Part shown: positions 52,311-64,000 of the stretch, piece after piece
How the letters are laid out: every line of letters begins with the position of its first letter
Numbering within the stretch: the stretch's first letter is position 1
Source: Rhizophagus clarus
Taxonomy: Eukaryota; Glomeromycota; Glomeromycetes; Glomerales; Glomeraceae
Assembly: GCA_015698045.1 (NCBI GenBank)
Contig: BLAL01000027.1
Location: 436,501 to 500,500, forward strand
DNA length: 64,000 nt
Reading direction: 5' to 3'
Translations under genes and position numbers: made by a program
The notes under the pieces: model-generated
Seen by the model: only the letters and a program-made list of their open reading frames with translations
Databases searched by the model: none
Told to the model about the DNA's origin: nothing

Positions 52311-55114
52311 TATATATGTAATAAGGTAATTAAGAAATCAAATAAAGGTATCCTATGATAAAATTCTGGTCAATTTGATTTTATCACTTAAGTGATAACT
52401 TTAAGGATATTCACGTGTTTTATACAGATGTCATGAGGGTAAAATGATAACACTAAGCTATAATATACGTTGAATTTATAGCCCCTGGATCAGTTAACCG
52501 AAAAAAATTTTTTTTTTTTTTTTTTTCAATGACCAAAATTATCTAAATGAAACCAAAAAATTTTTTTAAGTTTATGCGGGGCGTCAGTTACTGTTACAAA
52601 AAAATTGTAAATGTCAATCAAACTGGCGTCTTTTAACATTTAGAGGACAATGTTCATTTTTTTTTTAATTTATTATAATTGTCATAATTATTTATTGTAA
52701 TATATTTAATTATTATTATTTCCTTATTTCCCTTAAATAATTTCAATTTTTTGATGAAAAATAGGAAAAAATTTTGTTATTATTATCATTATCATTATTA
52801 TTTATTTTTCGCGCCAAAAAAAGAAAAAAAAAAAAAAAAAAAGAAAAAAAGATCTTGAATGGATCTTTGAAAATATAATATAGTAATGATGATCATTAAA
52901 GCAGATTGCTTTTTGCTTTTACCATTTTCAAAAAATTTGAGTTTCCCCAATGGGATTCGAACTTTGACCGTCATATGAAAATTTCTATCTAGGGAATACC
53001 CTAATTAATCTACATATTCCTATGTAATGCATTCTCAAATCAACCAGCAATTTCCGTTTATTCGAAAGTTCGGATTATTAATAATTACTTTTGAAAAATA
53101 TATTGAAATTCATCTATCACGCCATTTCTTTTTATATTAATTGGTGATATTTGCGCCTTTACACTATAATTAGTTATGAATTTACCGCATATCGCGTGCC
53201 ATAGACTATACCAAAAACATGAGTTAGAAAAAAATATGACATGATATATTCGATCACTCGGAAAATCTTAAAGATAATATTCTATTTCGATGATATCCGA
53301 ATTCGGTAAGTATGCGTAACCAATTATTATTAATTATTTTCCACATATTAATTTAACTTACATATAAATAGACGTATTCGATATATCATCTGCTTTTTTT
53401 TTTTTCATGAATGAAAAGCAAGTTTCCATGGAAATTTCATTGCTAAGTTGAAGCAAATTACATACATATGATGTATATTTATTAACAGGGTCTATACCAC
53501 CAATTTCACAAAGAACGTCATCATATTCTGGAAAAAAAAGGATGTTGTCATAAAAAGTCAGTCCCTTAAGCAACTTAAATAGGATTTGTGCCTGGTATCA
53601 TCATATTATGTAAAAGGATTATCAAGTTTCAGCGGTTCAAGCCGGGTATAAAAAAAAATTAAAAATTTGTCGTTATTGATTAGTAAATAATAATTAATTT
53701 TTGTAACAACAAGGAAATTCGTGAGGAATGAAATTAACCAAACAAACAAATTTTAAAATCACCAACCATAAAAAATAAACCTGCAGATAATTACATGTTA
53801 TGTTAAAAACAAATCTATTTTTCTTCTTTTTCTTAAAAAAAATTCTATCGTATTTATTATAAATGTTTTTTTTCTTTTGTTGATCACCTGTTTATGTTTT
53901 TTCACGTTTCCAATTTCGTATTATTGTTAAACGACTGACGGTCACTCCCAATTTTGTACAAGTAGAATTTGAACTATTCATATCTTGTGTAATGATGGGT
54001 CATGTGAGTAATAGAAAGTCTGTGACTGCGACTGGTACATTTTCAATTAATTTGTATGACGATTGTGTAACATGTGTAACAAATTACATGAATACTTGTT
54101 AAATTATAATATTATTGTAATTACCTATTGATTCATATTCAATCTCATATTATTGGATAGATTTAAAACGCCACAAGAAAAAAACTTTGGTACATAATAA
54201 ATTTTAATTAGAAACATATCAAATAATATTAATAGAATTTGAAACATTTTTTTTTTTTTTTTGAACATTTTAATTAAAAAGAAATATAAGATGTATATAT
54301 ATTATTATTATTATGTATAATAAAAATACATAATACCTATTAAAAATGCATTTCATTTTTAATTATGCAAAATATAAATTATCATACCCAATTATTACAA
54401 AGATTTTCAAATTTTGTCGGAAATTGAACGGAAATCATAATTAATCAAATAATAATAATACATTCGGTATTTTTATTTATATCATTGTTCACTCATTTTG
54501 AATAAAAAAAAAAAAAATAAGACGAATCAATCAATTTTGTACAATTAAATTTATTTTTACTTGTAAACTTTTTAGTGTGTGATCGCTTTTTTTTTTTTTT
54601 TTTTTCTTTTCTTTGTTCTACCAATTTTACATGATGAATATATATTTTTAGCATTTTATCTTTTTACTTGTTTTAGTGTCATGCATCGATTATATTACCA
54701 TTTAAAGATTATTTGTCAACTTTAATATGAATGCCCGAAAATATATATAATTAGTAAAACTCTCATGTTTCTTTCTAGAGGAAAAAAAAAATTATAAATA
54801 TTCGAGAGGAAAGTATTGAATTTTGTTTTTTTTTTGAAAATTGTTTTATTATCGTCTGGTACATATTTGAACAATTCCAAAAAAAGGAATTCAATCAACG
54901 CTCTTTTTTTTTTAGCTGGCGTAAACTTTTATATTCTTTCTTTTTTTTTATTATCACATTCTTTACACATTCTTTAAATAATCAAATCTTCGGGGGAAAA
55001 GTTCTTTCTTTTCTTTTCTTTTTCTTTTCTTTCTTTTTTTTTTTAAAAAAAAAAAAAAGAGAGGGTATAATAAGATCTTTTTTGTCCATCATAAATTAAA
55101 TTAAAAAAAAAAAT
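51681..55114. other. AT-rich intergenic region, no supported gene
   Basis: Short frames at 51684-51986 and 53358-53573 lack family features. The sequence around 52935-53015 superficially resembles a tRNA but does not fold as one. T-run/A-run palindromes lie at 52280-52311 and 55034-55058; the second is just upstream of the next gene. Confidence 0.5.
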
Positions 55115-57350
55115 ATGGCTCGATATAAAATATCGCGGAAATCCATCTTAATTTTATTCAGTCTTTTTATTATTACATTTGTAATATCTTCAAGTTATGC
55201 ATCTCCCACTGATGCTTTATTATATAAACGTCAAGATAATAATGGCGCTGCAAAAGATGGTGCTGCAAAAGGCCAGGATACCACTCCTCCAAAAAGTACT
55301 GCAAATGATGGTACCGCTCCAAAAGGTGGTGATGCTGCAAAAGGCAATACAAATGATGCTGCTGCTCCAAAAGGTGGTGATGCTTCAAAAGGCACTGCAA
55401 ATGATGGTGCTGCTCCAAAGGGCGGTGATGCTACTCCTCCAAAAGCTGCTGCTCCTCCAAAAGCTGCTGCTCCTCCAAAAGCTGCCGCTCCAGCAGATAA
55501 TAATAAAACTCCTGATCAAAAACAGCCCACCAATACTCCAAATCCGCAAACAGGTAAAAAAACTCCTAATGATTCAAAAACCTCTAAAACTCCTGATAAT
55601 TCAAAAACCCCCACTCCACCTAAAAATACAAAATCACCTAATAAAAATAATGAAAAAAATATTAAAACTCCTGTTAAAAATAATGAAAAAAATATTAAAA
55701 CTCCCGAAAAAACACAAACTCCCAAAAACACAAATCCACCTGAACCTAAATCAAAAAATAATAATGAATCTAAATTATCAATAAATCAACCCAAAATTTC
55801 AGGAGATACCAAGAATCCTACTACTCCCGCTCCAGGACCCAATCCAGGAGATCCTAATACTCCAAATCCAGGAGATACCAAGAATCCTACTAATGGTAAT
55901 GTTCCTAAAACCAACGATGGTAAAATTCTCAACAATCCCAAGAATAGTAAAAATCCTAATAATGGTAAAAATCCTAATAATGGCAAAACAGTTCCTGATA
56001 ACGGTACAACCCTTCCTGGTGTTCCTCCGACAAATCCAGCCAATCCAGCCAATCCAGCTGATCCAGCTAATCCAGTAGTTAATCCAACTAATCCGGTTAA
56101 TAATGCAACTGATCCAGCAGCTAATCCAGCTACTAATCCAGCAGCCAATCCAGCAGCCAATCCAGCAGCCAATCCAGCTAATCCAGCTAATCCAGCTAAT
56201 CCAGTAGTTAATCCAACTAATCCAGTTAATAATGCAACTGATCCAGCAGCTAATCCAGCTAATCCAATAGTTAATCCAGTTAATCCTCCAGCTAATAATA
56301 CAACCAACCCAGCTAATCCAACTAATCCAGCTAATAATACAACCAACCCAGCTAACCCAGCTAACCCAGCTAGTCCAGCTAATAATACAACCAACCCAGC
56401 TAATCCAGCTAATCCAGCTATCCCAGCTAATCCAGCTGCAGTACCAGCTTTTCCCCCGATTAAAAATCAAACTCCTAATCCTCCACCCAATACTAATGGT
56501 AAGACTCCAGATCCTAAAGTCATTCCTCCTTCTAAAACTCCTTCTAATGAAACACTTTTTCCTACTACCCCTTCTAACACCCCTAATAATACCCTTCCTA
56601 ATACTCCAAATACTCCCAATACAAATACAACCAATACTCCCAATACTCCCAATACTACTAATACATCTAAAACTCCTAAAACTCTTAAAACTCCTAATAC
56701 TCCTAATACTCCTAATACATCTAAAACTCCTAAAACTCCTAAAACTCTTAAAACTCCTAATACTCCTAATACTCCTAATACATCTAAAACTCCTAAAACT
56801 CCTAAAACTCCTAATACCGAAAATACTCCTAACGCTCCTCCTAAAGATCCCAACGCTCCTAAAGATAATTCGTAAGTTTTAAGCGCAATTATATTTTTTT
56901 TTTAAAAGATTGACTCTTGTGACTGGAAAAAGAGGACCAAGAAATATTAATTATTAATTAATGATTTGTAATTTTAATTTTTTTAGTCAACCTTCCGTTA
57001 CTCCCGCCGTTACACCTGCTACATTCCCAGCCGCAACGCCACCACCCAATACTGTGTCTACGAACGGTTCCAACAAAAAATATAGTACTTTCACAACATA
57101 CGTTTCTTCGACTTCGGAAGTACCAGCCCATAAAACATCAGTGCCCACAGTGATAGATGGTAAACCTACTACCGTAGAAGTTGTCGTTCCAGCTTCAAAA
57201 ACAGTTGTAGTAAAAGCTGTTGTCACAAGTGTACCTGCTGAAGCACTCACAGATGATGGATCTGCCGGAAATATTAATAGAGGTTTTATAGGAATCGGTT
57301 TGAGTTTAATTATTGGTATAATTAGTTCGTTATTCATGTTAATAGTATAG
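55115..57350 (+). CDS. GPI-anchored Pro/Asn/Thr-rich repetitive wall protein, two exons
   Basis: Exon 1 is 55115-56871 and exon 2 is 56987-57350, with a GTAAGT...TTTTTAG intron and agreeing phase. The protein is about 706 residues. The N-terminus has a basic start and a hydrophobic signal (SILILFSLFIITFVISSSYA). The body is low complexity in blocks: AAPKGGDA-type repeats (residues ~55-120), Lys/Asn/Thr/Pro linkers, NPANPANP-type repeats (~305-445), then TPNTPNTSKTPKTPK repeats (~500-570). Exon 2 adds a Ser/Thr/Val-rich domain and a terminal hydrophobic tail (GFIGIGLSLIIGIISSLFML) after DDGSAGN, a plausible GPI site. It is probably an O-glycosylated cell-wall or surface protein. The repeats are likely to vary in number between strains. 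Confidence 0.75.
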
Positions 57351-58439
57351 ATTTCATAAGACATACAGTTTATAACATGTATATAAATAAAAATCATTGG
57401 GTGAGTTACTTTTAGAAGTTCAAAAAGTTAAAGAATAAAATAGATTGATCTAGTATCTATTATATTAAAGTATGCGTCTGTCGCAATTCTCTTCCTTGTT
57501 CTATTAAATTTTTTTTTTCAACACATATAAATCAGATCATTGATTCAAACATTTCAAACATTTCATGAAAAAAGTTACTATTTTATTTGTATTTTTTTTT
57601 TTTTAGAAATTTATTGAAAACAGCAATTGGTAATCTGGCATAATTTTAATCAAATTTTGAAATTCGTATAACGATGCTTGACCAACAAATTTATTTTAAT
57701 CTGTCTTGTAAATAAATATAGAAAAAAAAAAAAAAAATTTATCTATCATATTTATTTTAAACATTATTAACGAAAAGTATGTTTAAATGATACCAACGAC
57801 TTAGAATGTTAAATAATAGCTTAATGAGAGAGCGACAGACGTTTATTCATTCTTGGATTTTACTCATTCTAACCCTTGTAGCAATTTAATAATATTATTG
57901 CAGGGATTAACACTTTTTTTATAAAAATCACGTGATTTAAGTGTTTCACGTTATTTCACTATTACGAAAAAAATTGTCTGTAAAACTTTACGTAAAAATG
58001 ATTCCAGCTTTATAACAAACGGTACAGCTTTACAACGATATTCTACATCTTAAAATATCTGTCAAAGAATGTTTTAACTTTATTTAGTAACTATTATCGT
58101 ATTCGCAAAATTAACAATGCTATGGATTATTCGAAGTTGGCGAATCGAGTTAAATAGTTTCTTGATCTTTTAACCAATATACCGTTAGTCATTAGATGAT
58201 CAATAGAGATTGTGAAACTTAATAACTTAATTTGTATTAAATAATTAATGTGGACCTGAGTCCAAAGGACATGCGGACATGCGGATATGCGGATATGCGG
58301 ATATGCATCCGATTTTTCGAAAATCGATCATATATTTATACAATCAGGTATAATTTATTTAAATATTTCTCTGATATAATAATAATATATTATATATAAT
58401 ATGGACAAATACATTAAACGAAAATTATCTTATTATAAA
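57351..58439. other. Intergenic between convergent host genes
   Basis: AT-rich 3' regions of two convergent genes. It includes a short tandem repeat at 58270-58306, and otherwise nothing I can support. Confidence 0.5.
58270..58306. repeat. Short tandem repeat ATGCGGAC/ATGCGGAT
   Basis: Four to five copies of an 8-bp unit (ATGCGGAC, ATGCGGAT) in the 3' intergenic region. Confidence 0.8.
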
Positions 58440-59214
58440 TTAATTTAAAAGAGCCATTAAAAAAGAAATTAAAATGGTCGTGAAGAAAGAGACTTCAGTA
58501 GTACCAACAATTGATGAAGCTCCATTCTTTTTAGCGTCTACAACCTTAATATCAGCACATTGATACCATGTCGTATTCACTCCATCTGTGTAGAAAGCTT
58601 GAAGCACACCTTGATCTCCGGATTTGGCACCGGCTTTGGATAGATCAACTGGTGTGACATATTGTTTTGGTCCAATACCGACCGGAACATTTACCGTGAC
58701 ATTACCTGTAAAAATAAATTTTATATTTATGAAATCTGGATTTTTGGAATTTAAAATATTTTTGAAATTTAAGTATTCATTTATACCTGAAACAGGCACA
58801 AAAGTATCATTTGAAGTAGGAGCGTAGCTGATAACCAAAACACCATTACCATCTTCAAAGTCAGTCGTTACTTGACCCTCTATATAGACAGAAGATTAAG
58901 TTCAAGATTATCGAAACAGTATCAGTCGTTATTTTCACAAAAAAAGAAAAAAAGAAATTCTAATCTAACGACTTTTCTATTAACGTCGTTGGAAAATAAA
59001 ATTTTTGCCAAGAATGTTATTACTAACCTGTAACAGGAAATGGTGTTATTGCAGTTGTATTTACGACATTAGAACCTCCACAAGGAGGTTGTGTCATTGT
59101 ATCCTCATCGTCTCCTCTAAATGGAGGATTACTAAAGAAGAAATGAGCATGCGTGGAAGAAGCTAAAATGAAGAAAATGATAAAAAAAACGGAAAAAGTC
59201 TTGAAGGTATTCAT
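58440..59214 (-). CDS. BIM1-like GPI-anchored copper-binding protein, three exons
   Basis: Exon 1 is 59214-59028, exon 2 is 58879-58787 and exon 3 is 58705-58440. All introns are GT-AG (GTTAGT, GTATAA donors) and the phases agree. The protein is about 181 residues. A signal peptide (TFSVFFIIFFILASSTHA) is followed at once by His (HFFFSNPPFRGD), the free N-terminal histidine expected of the copper-binding LPMO-like/BIM1 fold. Next come QPPCGG, a beta-rich body (FEDGNGVLVISY, VTVNVPVGIGP, WYQCADIKV) and a C-terminal hydrophobic tail after GASSIVG, a likely GPI signal. BIM1-like (X325) proteins bind Cu(II) at the fungal surface and are linked to copper uptake rather than polysaccharide cleavage. 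Confidence 0.8.
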
Positions 59215-60278
59215 ATTTCTTTCTTCCTTTTTTTTTTAAAAAAAAAAAAAAACTTTATAAATGAATTCTTATAAATTAATTATCTTGAAAAAAATTGGAA
59301 GATAAGAGAACATTTATAATATAAATTTTGGGGGACGAGATTAAGTTATCATTTTTAGTGGTCCATTTAACGTACCAATCATCGTAAAATTTTTTACTGA
59401 AGATAAAGTTCAGATTATCTTAAGATGAACGGAGTACAATAACCATAAATGGTTCGTTTTATTATTTTTTGATAAATATTTTGTTTATCAAATTTACTTA
59501 AATTGGCGCTCCTTTTTCTCAATGGAAATTTTCGAAACTGTTGAAATATATTTATTTATAGCCCATTAAAATAAAAAGGGGTTCCAGCTCATATTGTACA
59601 TTTTTCATTATACAATCTATTAAATATGTATCATTGTTTTGAGAATACGAGAAACGGCTTTGGAAAAATATATGAAAATTAATAATTTTGAGAACCTAAA
59701 AGAGTCCTTTCAATGCGAAAATAATTTGTCGTAAAGAACAAATAAAAAACAAATGATACACAGAATTGAACGGAACTCACCCCCGGTTTTTGTTTGCATC
59801 ACAAATTCAGTTAGTTCACCTGATAAAATATAACCATAAATACCTTATCATAAAAAAGATGTGATTTTTGTTAAACTAAGATGCCCGATCGGTAAAAGAT
59901 TAAATTTTATCATTCATTGCTTCATTGCCTGATTTCTTGGCATGATGTATATAAAATACGAATTTCCTTTATAAAAGAGCTAAAGTGATTCTTGCTAAAT
60001 CTGCTAAACTTAATTAATCAAAGGAATATTTCATGAGATAAGTTTCATCAAGGTTTCACCGCATTTTATGAACTATTCAAATCCCAATTATACATTAAGA
60101 CAGAAGCTGATGATTTTGGTGCTTGGATATGTTAAAAAAAAAACCCTTTTTTTTAACGATATAAAAGATAGTTCATTGTTATATGCCCCATAATATTCTA
60201 CGAATATTTCTTTTTTATTTTTATTTTTATTTTTTTATTTTTTAAAAAAAAAAAATTTTAATTTATTAAGTTTTAGAA
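59215..60278. other. Divergent intergenic region between BIM1-like and ZIP genes
   Basis: No gene. T-run/A-run palindromes lie directly upstream of both starts (59228-59252 and 60229-60255). A block of about 1 kb could carry shared metal-responsive control, but I see no motif I can name. Confidence 0.45.
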
Positions 60279-61574
60279 ATGTCTTTCATTAACTATATCT
60301 TGACGTTTCTTGTACTTTCAATTGTAATAACCCATATTCATGCCCATGGCACTATGAACGATGCCGCTAACCCTCTTCCTAAAGCTCCATCTGTTTTTGC
60401 AAATGAAAAGCAAAGTACTTTGGCCGAAGGGAACATACGTCTTGCATTTGGTCTAACGGCAATGGCAGCTATCGCGTCTGCTCTTGGTTCCGTTACACCA
60501 TTTCTCGACTTCTTGTTTCCTTACATTCCATTCCTTGCTCACATTAAAGTCACCGAATCCAAAGGTTTTCTTGCTGGATCACTGGCATTTTCTTCCGGGA
60601 TTTTATTATCACTTGCATTGGGAGATCTTTTCCCCGAGGCCACTACTTCATTTAATGAATCTCAACTCTTTAATCGAGAATACTCATCCTTAGTAGCTAC
60701 ATCGATTTTCATATTTACATCACTTGTAATTATAATTACAAAATGTTTGGTTAAAAAATATAGAAAACGAAATACGAATAATGAAGAAAACCTTGATACT
60801 ACAAAAATTGAAATCAAAGAAGTTAAGATTGATGCCGAATTAGAATCAGAAACTAAAATTGGTGAAAATGGTGGAAGTAATTCAGACGCAAGTCGCGAAG
60901 AACTTGTCGACACTGCACATGCTAAAAGATTTAAATCTTTGGGTATTCAAATTGCTACTGCCTTAGCACTACAGTAAGTTAAAAGATAAATATTTTTTTT
61001 TTTAAAAAAAAAAAATAATTATATTAATTTCTTTATTTTTTATACAAATAATCATTTAGCAATTTTCCTGAAGGATTGGCATCTTTCACCACAACACTTG
61101 GCAATCAACGTATCGGAATTATTTTCGCAATCGCACTTTCTTTACAGTAAATATATCGATTCTAATATAAAAATTATTATTTACCATTACTATTATTTTA
61201 AAATATTAATGAAAGATTTTTTTTTTTTAAATTTTAGTAAAATTCCTGAAGGACTTATCGTTTCCTTACCAATATTTTATTCAACCGGATCACGTTGGAA
61301 AGCTTTTCTTATTGCGGCAACTGTAGGAATTTGCTCCCAAATGTTAGGAGCTATTTTGGGATACGTCCTTTTTGTTACAATATGGAATGAAGCTGTATCA
61401 GGATTTATTTTTTCAATCGTTACAGCTGCTTTATTATATGCAATTTTACATGGTATGTTGCCAATGGCACATTATTATGATCCTAAAGATAAATATGTAA
61501 CTTATTACACATTCTCTGGGTTAATCTTCTTTGCTATTGTTAACTCATTATTTAATCTTGCTGGTACCGACTAA
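60279..61574 (+). CDS. ZIP-family metal (zinc) transporter, three exons
   Basis: Exon 1 is 60279-60973, exon 2 is 61060-61146 and exon 3 is 61238-61574. Introns are GTAAGT...TTTAG and GTAAAT...TTTTAG and the phases agree. The protein is about 372 residues. Exon 1 has a signal-like N-terminus with HAHGTM, three membrane segments and a charged cytosolic loop (Glu/Lys/Asp-rich, residues ~165-210). Exon 2 carries HNFPEGLA and the exon 2-3 join makes HKIPEGL. These are the two metal-binding motifs of membrane helices 4 and 5 in ZIP proteins, and each His codon is split across an intron. Four further membrane segments follow. ZIP proteins move Zn or related ions into the cytosol. Confidence 0.88.
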
Positions 61575-64000
61575 TTTATCTTCAATATTATCTAAATACC
61601 TAAATGTAAAATACTGTTAAAAAATTCACGTTTTGATCTTTTTTTTTTTATAATAACGACAATAACGTGGGAAATCAAGTATTTACCTCCCCTATCATCC
61701 TTATATACAACATTACAACATTATCTTTTATTATATATACATTTAGAAAAAAAAGAAAAAAATCTTTGTATCATATGTTTATAAACTTTACTTTTTCTAG
61801 TAATTTATTGTCTGTAATAAAATCTTAGATCATGTATTAATTGAATCATTGAATGAATCACTGATCTATAGATTACTCGAAACATATTAAGGCCAATAAG
61901 CATACTATCATGCAATCTACAATACATAGCTCCATTTAATTACATAATTAACAAAGAATTTACGAAAATTATGACCTGAAGACTTATAATTTTGATTTCG
62001 TTCAAACTTTGATGTGATAACAAAAACTATTGCATTATAATTCTTTTTTCGTCCTTGTTTTCATTTCCCCCACAAAATCATAAATAGACTGTTAGGATAT
62101 GCAAAAATCTATTTTATCTCCTGACTAATTATATTGTGGGCAGTATTCATTATCTCCTAATATGTGGAAGCGATCATCAACCGATATTCTTTTCTTAATT
62201 GCTAGCATTATAGTTTTCAATTCTTCGACTGTTATATTTTTTTTACCACCGAAAGAGTAAACTTAAAAGGTGAATAAATAATATAAACAATTCTTGATTT
62301 TTAAAATCATAAAAATAAAATTCAATAAATCACAAGATTTTAATACCAAAAAATGTGTGTATCTGGTAGGAAATATTTTTAATATCATTCTAGGAAACTT
62401 TTTGAATTTTGATTAATGATTATCTTCTTTCTGAGGATACCTCAAGCGTTGCTATTCTACATAAAATTAATCAGAATTGAGGAATGATATTATTTTTAAA
62501 TTTTTAAATGTGCTTATTCACCCCATTCTCTCCGAACTTCTCTCTTAACTTTTATGACCTTTTTTCTGTTCACCTCCTTATGCGATGATATTTTTGCAAA
62601 GTGATCGGACGGCGTTATTCATCTTAAAGTCTGAAAACCAAATTGCATCATCTATCTAAGTATAATAAATAGTTATATATTTAGCTCATCTATTTTTCTA
62701 TGTTTAGCATTATCCAGAATGGAAAGTGCAAGAGCGGGTGTTAATTGTAATATTATGGAAGTCATCTGCATTGTAAATATCTCTTGGTATCTTGGTATTT
62801 ATATTTAAAGTTTGTTTCATTCTTATGTATATCTCCATCTCCAATTATTCTCTAGTTACAAAATCCAATCAATAAACTTTCAAAATGTCTTACGAATTAC
62901 GATACACATCCATTTTTCTGGGCTACTCACCACCGCCTACCTGCCTTCTAAAAATTATTCGACTTTCAAATATTTTTAAAAATTACAAAAAAAGTTCCAC
63001 GGAAGAAAGTTTCTACTAATAAGAGATATGCACTGTCGGGAAATAACTCGACTGCAAAAAATTTACCTTTACTTTTTAGTGATGTTTTTAGTGATGCTTG
63101 GAATCATGCACGACAAAGTTTGGCATTAATCTATAGGCTCTGAAATCGTTTTCTCGATCAATACCGAAAAAAATAAATCCTACCATGCCGAATTCATACC
63201 TTAATTACATGATGTCCCGACAATTTTCAAACTGCAATACATACAGAGTAAGAAGAAAAAGTTGCGCTTTATTTTAAATCTCTGTTACACAATCCACGTT
63301 AGTCAACTACGGACAATCGTACAACCGTAATTTCCGATGAGCAGTTTTTTTTACGCTTCATAGCGATATATTTAGTAAAAGTATATGCTCGCTCAAACTT
63401 TTATAAGCTTTATTCAATTTCTCCAAATTAAATTTACAACCTTCTCACAGAATTATTTGAAATAATTGTGTCGGTAAATTGTTTACTTTCAGGCGACACT
63501 TTTGGCAATGTTTTCAAAGTTTAACGTTGGCGATAAATTCAAGGATAATATGTAATGAAATTGGGATTAGCAAATTGACCATTATAGAACATAAATCCAG
63601 AATAAGAAAAAAAAATGTTTCTTGCATTATATTAATCTTGGGAAGATTGAGCTCAAAGACGAAAGTAGACTTAAAGGTATTCTACCGAAAAAGACGTAGA
63701 GGATAATCTTAATGGCAAGGAAGTGAAACGTCAATTCTTAGAAATGGAGACTTTTCATTTAGTTAGTTTTCAGCTCTAGGTGATCACGTTTATATCATAA
63801 ATGTCCATTTTTATCTCTCGAAATTTGAAGTAACGCATATTGATCTGGTCTGGTATTACACTTGTTAATATGCTTCTGTTATTACAACCATTAGATCTCA
63901 ATAGAAAAGGAAGACCATGGAAGAAAGTAAGAAATGCTATATACAGGAGAAAAGGGCGACTAGTGGTACCATTAACGTGATGATCCAGCAGAGTGGTCAC
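61575..64000. other. Right-end intergenic sequence, no supported gene
   Basis: Somewhat less AT-rich than the rest of the flank. Short frames (63479-63706 plus, 63776-64000 minus) show no family features. The latter runs off the window and could be part of a gene, but its composition does not convince me. Confidence 0.4.

Noticed and set aside
52930..53015. Minus-strand tRNA-like sequence (GTTCGAATCCC)
   Set aside because: The T-stem bases do not pair and no matching 5' acceptor half or D/anticodon arms can be drawn; at most a decayed tRNA.
53358..53573. 71-codon minus-strand frame
   Set aside because: Protein-like in parts but isolated and ending in a poly-Lys run from an A tract; could be an exon but cannot be supported.
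56467..56853. Antisense leucine/valine-rich frames in the repeat protein gene
   Set aside because: Shadows of the sense-strand repeats.

Overview
The window looks like nuclear DNA of an arbuscular mycorrhizal fungus, most likely Rhizophagus (Glomeromycotina). The flanks are extremely AT-rich and full of homopolymer runs. Genes carry short GT-AG introns, and several families typical of that genus are present: Crinkler-type NTPase-nucleases, SAM-domain proteins, F-box/LRR proteins and repetitive coiled-coil proteins. This assignment is inference from gene content; there is no marker gene.

Layout. (1) 1-6769: AT-rich left flank with no intact gene, holding degenerate tandem repeats, arrays of exon/intron-like modules and a pseudogene fragment. 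(2) 6770-45992: one 39.2-kb mobile element, clearly more GC-rich than its flanks. It has 2.3-kb terminal inverted repeats (TIRs), a perfect 50-bp palindrome at each tip, subterminal tandem repeats, and a 5-6 bp target duplication (TAATAT) inside a host tandem repeat. (3) 45993-64000: right flank with a very AT-rich gene-free stretch, then three intron-bearing host genes: a GPI-anchored Pro/Asn/Thr-rich wall protein, a BIM1-like copper-binding protein and a ZIP metal transporter.

The element. Its backbone is virus-like and intronless. It has a D5-like primase-helicase at the left TIR and a B-family DNA polymerase at the right TIR, which share their first ~18 codons because the TIR runs into both. 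It also has an A32-type packaging ATPase, a Maverick/Polinton-type DDE integrase fused to a nuclease domain, and a tyrosine recombinase. I recognise no double-jelly-roll capsid and no adenain-type protease. In their place is a retroelement-like block of coiled coil, Gag, CCHC knuckle and retropepsin, with no reverse transcriptase, plus a second Gag-like gene. Between the arms (16.8-31.1 kb) is cargo of fungal type with introns: a SAM-nuclease, a Crinkler NTPase-nuclease, a third nuclease-family gene, coiled-coil and IQ-motif proteins, and a nested piggyBac derivative lacking its catalytic core.

State. Most backbone genes carry nonsense codons (mostly TGA) and frameshifts, while the ATPase, the TIR zinc protein, the membrane protein and several cargo genes are open. 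The TIR copies are nearly identical, and several of their differences are C/T transitions at CpG. I read it as a recently inserted, decaying copy of a Maverick-like / giant-virus-like element that may use Gag as its particle protein. That last step is a hypothesis.
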